This document shows positions 1 through 8,708 of a stretch of DNA of 19,293 nt, piece after piece (the first letter of the stretch is position 1; each line of letters opens with the position of its first letter). Position numbers and translations under genes: made by a program. The stretch is from assembly GCA_004000155.1 (NCBI GenBank), contig RCSS01000362.1, forward strand, positions 1 through 19,293, read 5' to 3'. This DNA is from Tubulinosema ratisbonensis (Eukaryota; Microsporidia; Tubulinosematidae). The notes beneath the pieces are model-generated. The model was not told the DNA's origin. It did not search any database and was given only the letters and a program-made list of their open reading frames with translations.

Positions 1-465
1 TATAGAATCTATAATTAAATCAAAGTTTTAATATACTTGAACTAATTGGATAAAGAAATTATATAAAATGAAAGGTTAATAACATAAGAAACATTATTTT
101 TTTTGATATTTCTTGTATTTACATAAATAATTATATTTAACCTTTCGGTATTTTATATTTTCTAAATTTGTCAATTTTTCTTAAATTCTACCTAAAATTA
201 AGCTTAAGAAGACAATTAGTTTTTGTAGTTGATTATATATTTAATTACAAACAAACATCATTAGATAAGTATGATCATAAAAAGTATAAAAATTAATTTA
301 TTTTATAGTTTAATATTATAATTACAAAGTCTTTTACTCTAAAATGAGAAAGTTATATTTTATTATTGGTTAATTTTTTATATACAAATTTAGTGATTAA
401 TTTTCATGATTTATCAAAATTAATAATCAGATCAAAAATTATAAAATTTGTATTTTTTATTTTTA
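1..465. other. gene-free AT-rich upstream region
   Basis: No reading frame with coding character, RNA gene or repeat was found here. The sequence is about 80% A+T, with short poly-A and poly-T runs. Its 3' part must hold the promoter of the gene that starts at 469; an ATAAAATTT stretch at 441-449 lies about 20-28 bases upstream of that ATG and could be a TATA-like element. Confidence 0.6.
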
Positions 466-468
466 CCC
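466..468 (+). promoter_or_regulatory. CCC start-proximal motif of the secreted-protein gene
   Basis: The sequence TTTTTACCC lies directly against the ATG at 469. In microsporidia a CCC (or TACCCTT-like) element immediately upstream of the start codon marks most genuine genes and lies near the transcription start, so leaders are very short. In this C-poor DNA the triplet stands out. It decides the start: the frame could be opened further upstream only by using a TTG codon at 448. Confidence 0.7.
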
Positions 469-1038
469 ATGTTAACAAATTTAGTTTTACTTTTATGTTT
501 ATCATTACAAACTAAAAAGACATCAAACAAAGCTGAAAAAAACAATCTTGACAATAATCTTTCATATGAAAATTTACTGGACATAAGAAAAGAATTAGTA
601 GAATTTGACAACACAATCACTTCTGAATTCATAAGCAAAGAATATCAAAAATATTACATAACAAAATTTAACAAAAAAAGAAAGAAAATATTTTCATGTA
701 GTTCGATTAAACTAAACGAACTTATCTCTAATAAAATTGATATTATTTTTACTTTTATTCATATTATAAATATACTATCAAGCCAAAATATCATTTTAGA
801 GGTTCAATCTGATACAGAAGATAATAATATTTTGGGGATTTTATCAAAAATGAAAGAAAATGACGAACTAATAAGAAAAACTAAAAATGATTTAGATTTG
901 TATGAATTTTATAAAGCTTTTGACCAATTTATTGAAGATCAGTTGATTTCTATTGAACCTTTTAGGATTATTTTTAGTAAAATACAAGAAAAAACGAGAA
1001 AAATAGAATGTAAAGGAAAATCTTCTACTAGTAAATAA
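469..1038 (+). CDS. small secreted protein, unknown function
   Basis: This is a 189-residue protein that I do not recognise. The N-terminus (MLTNLVLLLCLSLQTKK) is a short hydrophobic signal peptide followed by Lys-rich polar sequence, with cleavage probably near residues 13-16, so export is inferred. The mature part is Lys/Asn/Glu-rich and mostly helical, with a hydrophobic helix at about 90-103. It has only two cysteines outside the signal (77 and 181), which could pair in the secretory pathway, and a basic Ser/Lys tail. No catalytic or binding motif is visible. The start is set by the CCC triplet just before ATG 469. An AATAAA overlaps the TAA stop. The frame is intact, unlike most others in this window, and there are no close neighbours. 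Microsporidia carry many fast-evolving lineage-specific exported proteins of this kind. A weakly anchored membrane protein is possible instead. Confidence 0.72.
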   Translation: MLTNLVLLLCLSLQTKKTSNKAEKNNLDNNLSYENLLDIRKELVEFDNTITSEFISKEYQKYYITKFNKKRKKIFSCSSIKLNELISNKIDIIFTFIHIINILSSQNIILEVQSDTEDNNILGILSKMKENDELIRKTKNDLDLYEFYKAFDQFIEDQLISIEPFRIIFSKIQEKTRKIECKGKSSTSK

Positions 1039-1039
1039 A
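1034..1039 (+). terminator. AATAAA overlapping the stop codon
   Basis: AATAAA spans the TAA stop (1036-1038) of the secreted-protein gene. Poly(A) signals that overlap or abut the stop codon are common in microsporidia. In 80% AT DNA the hexamer is frequent by chance, so its position at the stop is the only support. Confidence 0.35.
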
Positions 1040-2453
1040 TTAACTGAGAGATTAATTTTTTAAAATAAGTAAAATTAAAAAAGTGATAATATTTTATTTT
1101 TTATAAAGTATTTTGTAAAAATAGAAAAATTTTTAATTTTAAACAGATTCTAAAAATATCATCTTATAATTCAATAAAAAAAATAAGTTAAAATCAATTT
1201 TTCTTTTCAATGTCTTTCTTTACATTTAAATTTTTACACTAAAATCATTAAAAATTTATTATTATTTGTGTATTATTGTTGAGGTTTTTTTCACATTATT
1301 CTTCATAGTTGAGTAATCAACACCATACAGAAACAGACATAATTATTTAGATCTTGTTTTTTGTTACAGTTCTTTTTTAACTTGTTGTTTTTGGTTTGTT
1401 AAATTTGAGTAAAATCTTTTATAGAATAAATTGCTTTCTTTCGCGAAATATTTTATGTAAATAAACACTGTTTTTAGACAAATTCATGTCATTTAGATAT
1501 GTATAACATTTGGGCATTAAGCCAAAGTTATCAATTTAGTAACAATTTGTGATCAAAAAAAAGATTTGTTATAAAAAGCTTTTGTTTTATACTTGTATAC
1601 CATAACAAGCTTATTTTATAAATATTAACAATTTATATCCAAGAAATTTTTGTAATTATTTACAGCTATGATATTTCGTGATATTATTACTACAAGAAAC
1701 TAGTTTTCACATTTTAACTTAAGTTAACACAAAAAGCTAGCAGAAGTGAAGGTTGATTCTAAAAATATTAAAAGATTATCTGTTTAATAGGAAAAATAAA
1801 TAATTTTAAATATAAAATTTTTAAAAATCTATTTTAGTTTTTGTCTTTGTTTTCCATCTCCTCTTTTATTTAAACATGTATTTTGGTCAGATATCATATT
1901 TATTTAATCCTTACTCATTTTATTTTAAAAATTTATGATTATATTTCAAGATTTACTTATTATTTTAGCAAATTAAATTAAGATAACTTATTACTCCATG
2001 CAAAATATAACAACCATTTAAAAACCCAGTTTAAACAATTATATATAAAAACATGCAGTTATTATGATTATAACTATAAATTGTACCTTATAATAAAAGT
2101 ATTTTAACTGTTTAGAGATGTATAAACACTATATGCACAAAGTATAAGCAATATTTTTTAATAAGACCAGGGCTAATTATGTAGAATCTAATATAAAAAA
2201 CATGGCGTAAATTCAAGATAATAAAAAATTTTTTATATTAAAATGTAAAGTCGATAATAAATTATATGAGTAGAACAATAAATTTTAATCAAATTTTAAC
2301 TTACATTGTTTTTAAAAAATATCAATATAAACATTTTACTTTATTAAATGCATTTAACATATATAACTAATTATATAATTGTTATAACCATCAGTATAAC
2401 AAAAATAATAATTCAAATAATTCTTTAAATTATTTATTTCGAAAAATTTTATA
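1039..2453. other. gene-free AT-rich spacer
   Basis: All frames are closed by stops at about the density expected for 80% A+T. I saw no CCC-ATG start, RNA box, long repeat or transposase motif on either strand. Confidence 0.55.
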
Positions 2454-2575
2454 GCCATCCCCAGATGGCAGCCGCAGAGAAACATTGGATAAAAAATAAA
2501 GAAAACTGTTTTAAAACTCAATTTACTTCAAACATATTCTTTTTAAGTCACTACCTAGTGAGTGCTACACTTTTA
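2454..2575 (+). other. GC-richer hairpin island, possible small RNA
   Basis: A perfect 6-bp stem with a 4-base loop (GCCATC-CCCA-GATGGC, 2454-2469) is followed by GC-richer sequence containing GCAGAGA and, near 2550-2565, a second stem TCACTA-CC-TAGTGA, then TTTT. In AT-rich genomes, GC-rich folded islands are often noncoding RNAs. It does not match the U6 ACAGAGA region, U4, U5 or a tRNA as far as I can judge, and the strand is a guess. It may be only a chance cluster. Confidence 0.2.
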
Positions 2576-2671
2576 TATGAATTTTATAAATAATAAAACA
2601 TAAGTATTTAGTTGGTAAAATGAAAAAATTAGATTTTTTATGTTTCTTAAGTTTTAAATTATTTTGTTTTT

Positions 2672-3280
2672 AATTTCAATTTACTATCAATGACTCAAGA
2701 CTTATAGAATATGCGTATAACTTTGGTAATATTAGTGACAAATTCTACCAGAATAGGAGATCGAATATATACTTTAACTAATAATTTATGATGATTCATT
2801 CAAATAATACTATTATTAACACTTCTACGAATTAGTTAAACTATTATTTTTCATTAATGGTCAGGAATGAAACTAGTATGTATCCTTTAACATTATTTTT
2901 TATCAAAATATACAAAAGCGTCAGTTTAATTTGGGAATGAATTTTGTTAAGGATCTTTATTTATAATTTCAACATTGCTTTATTTTCTTAGATTGAAAAT
3001 CTAAAATTAATATTTTTCTTTAAAAAATCATTAAAAGGATAGAAGCTTAAATTCATAAACAATAGCATATTTAAAATAAAATCCTCTTTAAGGTTTAAAA
3101 ACCAAATATCAAATACTAGTCTATAATTCTTATCAATATCCCAGACATAACTTTATTTTTACAAAAAATGAACTCTTTTTTATGCACTTCAATAAAGAAA
3201 ATCTAGCGTAGTTTTTAACTATAATTTTTTCTAATCTGTCGAGATTTATGGTCTTGTTAGTAGATAAAGTAAATGTTAGA
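2672..3280 (+). pseudogene. possible decayed reading frame
   Basis: One frame reads as plausible protein over about 200 codons, for example NDSRLIEYAYNFGNISDKFY at about 2687-2746. It is broken by roughly 12 in-frame stops where about 20 would be expected at this composition. No family is recognised and no start signal is seen. The support is only the lowered stop density and the protein-like opening stretch, so chance is a serious alternative. Confidence 0.18.
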
Positions 3281-3995
3281 TTATAACTTTTTTACGATAA
3301 AATATTCTTTTAGAAAATTGATTCCTGTTGCATGTTTTTTTATTTTGTTTTAATGTTAAATGGCATCAAAATTTAATATTCAAATTTTTTTAATTTTATG
3401 ATGGTTGATTCTCAAACAATATTTCTATATTTTATTGGAGATACAAAAATCGTTGATTTTAAGTTTAATATCTAATGAGAATGACACCAAAATAATCTCT
3501 TAAAAAATACTAAACTCTTTACATGATATTAAACTATATTTCTTTATAAAAATTCAATATGAATAATTTAATAAAAACATTATACTTTAAATTATAAATG
3601 TTTTTTCAATTCATTTAAAACAATAAAAAATATAATTTTTGGAGTCTTTTTTTAGCGCAATAAATTGAATGTATTATTATTTTTTAAATATAAAATAAGG
3701 AAAATTTTTTTTAAATATGATTTTTAATTTAGGTTCAAGAAAGAAAACACTCATTTATAAATTGTAAATTAGAATTTTTCTTTAGATATCAGATTTTAAC
3801 AATAATGAATGCAATTTATTTCTAATAAAATCTAAGAAATATTTTATTCTTGTTTAAATTTTTTTAAAATAAATTATATAAAATATTTTGTATTTCTTTT
3901 AAAATTTCATTTTATTAAAATTTATTCCCCTGTTTTTTACCAAAAATGAGAATATTTTTGACACTACAAAATTTTATATACATACATTTAAATAA
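3281..3995. other. gene-free AT-rich spacer
   Basis: No gene, RNA or repeat could be supported. The region is very AT-rich with long T and A runs. Confidence 0.55.
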
Positions 3996-4193
3996 AGAAT
4001 CCTTTTACCTATTAAAAGTATAAAAGAACTTATTCAGTACTATGAAAGCTTGAACAAAGAAGAGCGAAAAGAGCAAGAAGTTTCTTCAAATAACAATCAA
4101 ACAGAGACCACTCCTGAAATTCCTAGAGAAGAAAAGAAAAATCAAGTTATTTTCTGAAAGATTCTACTAAGTATAAGACAAAAGAAGAAGAAA

Positions 4194-4206
4194 ACACACA
4201 CACACA
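4194..4206. repeat. (AC)6 microsatellite
   Basis: A short AC dinucleotide run lies inside the broken repeat-protein gene, just upstream of the first repeat unit. It falls in the frame that reads Thr-His-Thr-His. Confidence 0.85.
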
Positions 4207-4215
4207 AAATCCTAA

Positions 4216-4443
4216 TGATTCCTTGGTTTGTAATTTAGCTGAAGAAATAAGAAGCATTAAAGATCTGATAAATTATCTGGACCAAACAGAAATTAAGATT
4301 GAAGCTTAATAAAAGAAAAGAAAGATCAAGTAACTACCAACAAGATTGCACTAAAAATGAGTCAAAAGAAAAAGAAAATATCTACTTACAAAACTTTATG
4401 ATTCCTTGGTTTGTAATATAGCGGAAGAACTAAGAAGCATTAA
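4216..4443 (+). repeat. tandem repeat, 183-bp period, two units
   Basis: The core of unit 1 (4216-4260) and of unit 2 (4399-4443) match at about 42 of 45 positions; both start TGATTCCTTGGTTTGTAAT. Similarity fades on each side. The period of 183 is a multiple of three and both cores lie in the same frame, so this was an internal protein repeat of the now broken gene. Confidence 0.85.
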
Positions 4444-5103
4444 CTATCTGAAGAATTTCTTCGAGAATGGAGATGAAAACAAAAAATATAATGTGGATTT
4501 TGACTAAGAAAAGAAAGACAAAAATGATGTTTTAACTATTGAAAATCAATTTAAAAAATATCCCAAAAAGAAAATAATTAAAGCACTTGGAATAGAAGAA
4601 GGAACAACCTTGCCACTAAAAGATTTAAAGATTTTTTGAGATATACGGAATCAATATAACATATTCTTATGGATTCATAAAAAGAGAAAATCTATTTGTT
4701 AGATTTACAAATGTAAAAGGGTTACCAATAAAAAAAGTGCTAAAAGCAGGGCTAATAAGAAAAAGATATTTTAGAAGTGATCCTAAGAATGAGAGTTGTT
4801 TTAAGCTTAGTACTTTGAGATGTATCTATGGGATTATCAGGTGTGAATTGAAAAAAATGAGATCGAAAAAATTTATAATTTCCTCATTAAAAATTTGTGC
4901 TTGTCAAAATGTTACTTTTAAATTTAAAAAATTTTTTCGATATTAAATTCTTTTTTATTAGTTTAATTTTATATTATAGTTCAATTTTAAATTAAAATTA
5001 ACTTTATGACAATCTCAAACATTCTTTTTTAAGCAATATTTGTAAATTATTTTTTAATCTATTTATTTTTAAAATAATAAACAGCATAGAAAAATGCTAT
5101 ATC

Positions 5104-5114
5104 AAATCACAAAT
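5104..5114 (+). repeat. 11-bp direct repeat, left copy (target-site duplication)
   Basis: AAATCACAAAT recurs exactly at 5506-5516, directly outside the GC-rich insert. The GC-rich sequence starts at the next base. Flanking direct repeats of this size fit target-primed reverse transcription. Confidence 0.75.
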
Positions 5115-5505
5115 GACAGTTAGTCTGTCCTAGTTAACAGTGATTAGATTCTGGTAACTCTTGATGTCTACGATTGATGGTGTTTAAGCACCTAAATTAG
5201 TGGTTTAACAATCGAACTCGTCAGGGCGATAACACAGCATCGATAAGATTGGCATTGGGAAAATTACAAAGACACCCATAGTTTTTCTCTGTAATCAAAG
5301 CCTGCAAAGTAAGGTAGACTTAGGCAGTCAATAAAGTGCCCGGGGTGGGTTTTAGCAGGTGAAAGGCCCGCAGTATCTTGAGCTATACCTAAATATGGGA
5401 AACATATTTTACTTTATGATTCCGTCAGTTAGGTATAAATATTCTTATAAAGAAGGTATAGTGAAAAGATCTTCGTATAAATCTCCCATCCCTAGACAAT
5501 AAAAA
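5115..5505 (+). mobile_element. SINE-like retroposed element or RNA copy
   Basis: This ~390-bp island has about 42% G+C in its core (101 of 240 bases at 5161-5400), twice the surroundings. It ends in an A-run (AATAAAAAAAA) and is bounded by exact 11-bp direct repeats, so it looks inserted by non-LTR retrotransposition with the + strand as the RNA sense. It contains no protein-like frame. Perfect local stems are common: GACAG/CTGTC at its 5' end, CGATTG/CAATCG enclosing GGTG/CACC, ATTACA/TGTAAT, and ATACCTAA/TTAGGTAT enclosing AATATG/CATATT. This suggests a folded parent RNA. Pol III box-like sequences are imperfect: TAGTTAACAGTG near 5130 and AATCGAACT near 5208. I could not match it to rRNA, RNase P, RNase MRP, SRP or snRNA from memory. 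A functional ncRNA gene with coincidental flanks is the main alternative. Confidence 0.6.
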
Positions 5506-5516
5506 AAATCACAAAT
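5506..5516 (+). repeat. 11-bp direct repeat, right copy (target-site duplication)
   Basis: This is the exact copy of the repeat at 5104-5114. It sits at the end of the A-run that closes the GC-rich insert, as expected for a poly(A)-tailed retroposed sequence. Confidence 0.75.
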
Positions 5517-5739
5517 AAATATGTTTAAAGATATTCGAAATATACTTTGAATCACACTTTGTTTAAAGAGATATGACTAATTTTAAAATTAAGAGCATTA
5601 TAAAATTTTTATTATTAACAATTTCTTAGATTTTTTTTCTTATAAAAATTATTAATATAAAATTTCTAAATATAAAGATGTAAATTATTGTTCATGATAA
5701 AAAATATTTAAAATACTTTTTTAATGATATAATAATATT

Positions 5740-5832
5740 TTATCCCGAGTGGTACAGCTCTAAAATCAGGTGGATGAAGTAAAATGATTTGTAATGTACT
5801 TTATTTAAACTCTTCGTTACTTTCTCAGGCAT
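5740..5832 (-). CDS. 30-codon mini-ORF with CCC before ATG, doubtful
   Basis: On the minus strand the ATG (5832-5830) is preceded directly by CCCC and opens 30 codons (MPEKVTKSLNKVHY...) up to TAA at 5742-5740. Its composition is clearly richer in G+C than the flanks, and the CCC-ATG arrangement equals that of the two intact genes here. No family is recognised, and the size is below most real proteins. The same bases form one arm of a long hairpin, so this may be an RNA or a mobile-element fragment instead. Confidence 0.2.
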   Translation of the reverse strand: MPEKVTKSLNKVHYKSFYFIHLILELYHSG

Positions 5833-5909
5833 GGGGTTCTCTCTTATTTATTTTTGAATAATAAATATAAAATTAAACCCCTATTTTGCTAGGAGCCGAA
5901 CCCATGCCT
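5828..5909 (+). repeat. long imperfect hairpin with 9-bp perfect stem end
   Basis: AGGCATGGG (5828-5836 region) pairs exactly with CCCATGCCT (5901-5909). After a bulge the pairing continues with TTC/GAA and CTC/GAG, enclosing an AT-rich loop of about 50 bases. A second hairpin follows directly (TTTGTTA-TTGAACTA-TAACAAA, about 5909-5930). Read on the minus strand, each arm carries an ATG: one opens the 30-codon frame (5832), the other an 11-codon frame starting MGSAPSKIGV (5905). It could be a structured RNA, or the inverted ends of a lost element. Confidence 0.5.
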
Positions 5910-5959
5910 TTTGTTATTGAACTATAACAAATAAGTGTAATGACTTTATGATCTTGTTA

Positions 5960-7224
5960 AGTTAATACAATCACCTTTCTATATAATTAGATAATTTTAT
6001 TAAAAATTCATAAAAAAGAGAAATTAGCATTAACATAAAGAATTTTTTTTCAAAAACAGAAAGAAATATAAATTTTACTAACAATTTCAAGCTAAAATAC
6101 ATCTTAAAAAATTTTTATTAAATCTGAATAAAATTATACATGTTTGTTATTTTTAAGTGGAAGTGCTTTAACAATTAATAAAGAAAGTAATCTAACATTT
6201 TTACAAATCAAAATATAAAAAAACGATTAATTTATAATAATTTTTGTAAAATAAAAGAACATATAAAAATTAACCATTTTTTAATTGTAATTAAGTTTAC
6301 AGTATAGTCAATCAAGATTATAAAATTAACAGTAATGCTAAATTTTAGAATTTTTATTAAATTTAAAGTATTTTTTAGGTTTTTTTGCTTATATTATGAT
6401 TCAACCTTCATTTATATAGTGAGTAGTAATGTTTTTAAGTTATTTTGAATTTAAATTTCTTTTGCATCTGATTTAAATAAGTCTTTATAATAAAATATAT
6501 TCTTATAGAACTTAATATGTAGAAAAACATAGATATATTTTATTGCAAATCACTATATAAAATCAAAAGACACGTATATGATTAATTAATCTTTTAAACT
6601 ATCTTAAAAAATTAGTAATTTTTTAACTGTAATAATTTGTTGATTTAAAAAATGAATTCATAAAACTCAAGTATTTTTTTTATGATTTTATTTTTAAAAT
6701 TTTGCTCTGCATTTTAAAATAATTTCTTTCATTTTAAAATTTTCCCATAATATTTTAAATTTTCTAACATCGTATTTTAGCTTTGTAACAAAATACCCCC
6801 TTAATAAATTTTATTTTAGAAATATGTTCAATATTTTACAAAATATGTTCTAGTTTTTATACAAGTGATAGCAAAAAATAAATAGTCTTACTATTTATTT
6901 ATTGAAACTTTATTTTATACTAACAAAGAAAAAAGAAGTATCCGCGACAAAGATGTCTTAGAAGTGCTATTCCGAGAACTTTTTTTATAATTTAATAGGT
7001 TAAATTTTGAAAATTGTTTTAATGATTATATATCAACATATTTTATCTGATATGATCAGATAAATACAAACAAAAATGTTATTATAATAATTTTTTTATT
7101 GTTCCATTATAAATTTACTACAAATATATATATTTTACATATTGTCTTAGTTATTACATTTATTGAGGTAAAGTATTTATAATTGTATTGTAGTTCGAGA
7201 ATAAATGAATTTTTTTATTGCTTA
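5960..7224. other. gene-free AT-rich spacer with one small coding-like remnant
   Basis: No intact gene is visible. At 6886-6990 (+) an open stretch of 34 codons without a start contains a GC-richer, charged segment (KEKRSIRDKDVLEVLFRELF), which may be a fragment of a decayed gene. A palindrome lies at 7042-7064. Nothing else stands out. Confidence 0.4.
7042..7064. repeat. 23-bp palindrome
   Basis: Two perfect 10-bp arms are separated by ATG: TTTATCTGAT and ATCAGATAAA. It includes several G/C pairs, so it is less expected by chance than AT-only palindromes. It could be a binding site or a small hairpin, but nothing nearby assigns a role. Confidence 0.7.
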
Positions 7225-8160
7225 TTGGCCATGTTTATAGCTGAATATCATTAAACCAATTTCATCACCTATCATACAAAAATCCTTGTTTTTATTAGAA
7301 AACTCACATTTATTTATAAAATAGTTAGTTTTGCCTTATTTAACATAAGTTTGTTTCATGAACTAATTATTTTAAGAATGTTAAGCAGTATTTTTGCGAT
7401 ATTTAATTTTCAGATGAAAATTTAATGATTTAAAATTTTAATATTTTTAAAAGGAATTTTTTAAAATAAAGTATTCAAAAATTACATTTATAAAATTTTT
7501 TAGTAAACTTCATTCAATAAATATTTAAAAAGCATTTTAAGTTTGATTTATTTTTATTTGTATTAAAATTATAAATATTTTATTAAGTTTATAAACTAAA
7601 TTTTTATTTAAAAAATATTTAATTAATTCCTCAGGAGACAAAATGCTTTTTTAGCATTAAAAATAAATGTATTGTGGTGTTATTTTGATTTGTTAATTTT
7701 AATAATATATTTCATGAAAATCATATAGCTTTTTAAATCAGCTCCTTTGAACTAAAATTTTTTAGAAATTTTGAAGTTTTTATTGATTTACTGATTTAGA
7801 AAAATTTTTTGTAAACAAAACATTCTGAGCCTTTGTAAAAGTGAAATCGTAGTCGAAAAACCTTTTAATAACTTTCAAAATAACATTTATATCATGCAAT
7901 CATATATATAACCATTTAAGATAAATTGTTTAAGATTGAAATTTCCATCGAATCTTGTTTTTTGGATTTAATTTCACAATTAGATTGATCAATAAGATTT
8001 ATTTAAATTCTATTTCATTAATTTTACCAAACCTTTTCTTTGATATAAATATTTATATAAATAAAATTTAAATTATTTTGGGAAAAAAATTATTTCTAAC
8101 AAAAACTTGTTATATTCTAAAATACAGTTCTGTAAATTAAAAAATAAAAAAATATTTGAT
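7225..8160 (+). pseudogene. possible decayed reading frame
   Basis: Reading one frame from 7225 gives about 310 codons with some 18 stops, against about 30 expected at this composition. Open parts reach 57 codons (TNFITYHTKILVFIRKLTFI near 7240) and include the polar stretch CKQNILSLCKSEIVVEKPFN near 7815-7875. There is no start signal and no recognised family. It may be the eroded relic of a membrane or secreted protein, or only chance. Confidence 0.18.
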
Positions 8161-8701
8161 TAAAAAAAGTAAAGTCAAGCAAAAAAATAATAACATTAAT
8201 TGTAAATTGATTATCAAATTTTCTTTAAAAATAATTGACTTTTTTTCAAAAATTTTGTTGCAAGAATATTGAATGAAAATATATGCAAATTTTGTAAATT
8301 AACTCATAAACTATAATATTTATAATACAAGTTATATTTAAGATCGTGTTCAAAAAAACAAGTGTATCTATTTTATATTAAATAATTTAGTTTTTAAAAT
8401 ATTTTTCTAGAATAATAGACAAGATTAAAAAAAATACATTTATAATAAAGTTATTTTAAAAATGGTCAATATAAAACTAAAAAGCTTTTAGAATGCTTCT
8501 CATAGATTTATTTTATTTTGCTTTATTATTGTATCATTTATTATAAAAAGTTAAACTCTCTGTTATCACAATCTAATATTTTTATTTTGTTAAAAAATAG
8601 GGTTAACCTGTCAAAATATAAAAATTTTTTAAAAAACACGGTCTAAAAGTTTTTATACAAAATTTTATCTGCGAAAAAATATTTAATCTAAAAAAAATTT
8701 A
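8161..8701. other. gene-free AT-rich upstream region
   Basis: No gene, RNA or repeat could be supported. The last bases (AAAAAAAATTT before ACCC) form the immediate upstream region of the membrane-protein gene at 8709. Confidence 0.5.
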
Positions 8702-8704
8702 CCC
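8702..8704 (+). promoter_or_regulatory. CCC (TACCCTT-type) start-proximal motif
   Basis: TTTACCCTTAC precedes the ATG at 8709, so the CCC lies four bases upstream of the start. This matches the microsporidian TACCCTT/CCC element that marks transcription start close to the start codon, and it supports ATG 8709 as the true start. Confidence 0.75.
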
Positions 8705-8708
8705 TTAC

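Larger units (their letters stand above)
3996..4946 (+). pseudogene. broken gene for a repeat-containing charged protein
   Basis: The remains of one gene are spread over three reading-frame segments. The first (about 3996-4154) encodes a Glu/Lys/Gln-rich stretch (IKELIQYYESLNKEERKEQE) and ends at TGA 4155. A frameshift leads to a second frame, 4160 to about 4638, which is interrupted by TAA at 4307, several stops before 4395, and TAA near 4505. A further shift near 4630 leads to an open stretch of about 105 codons ending at 4946, which has no ATG near its start (KRYFRSDPKNESCFKLSTLR is typical). The middle frame contains two copies of DSLVCNxAEExRSI spaced 183 bp (61 codons) apart. No family is recognised. 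Reduced stops, a repeat conserved in frame and a consistent strand argue for a real ancestral gene; TAA, TAG-type and TGA breaks plus frameshifts argue that it is dead. Confidence 0.6.

Noticed and set aside
448..468. Upstream extension of the secreted-protein frame to position 448
   Set aside because: The codon there is TTG, not ATG; the CCC motif directly before ATG 469 fits the later start and gives a cleaner signal peptide.
432..638. 68-codon open frame on the minus strand opposite the secreted-protein gene
   Set aside because: It is antisense to a frame with a signal peptide and a CCC-ATG start. It has no start signal of its own and is best seen as a shadow.
5115..5505. rRNA fragment, RNase P, RNase MRP or SRP RNA
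   Set aside because: I compared it from memory with their conserved segments and found no convincing ordered match. Short similarities such as GGTGAAA are not enough.
5740..5965. A tRNA gene, because GGTTCGGCTCC on the minus strand resembles the B box and GTTA-TAGTTCAA-TAAC a D-arm
   Set aside because: There is no room for an anticodon arm between the two, the acceptor stem does not pair, and the T-stem has a mismatch.
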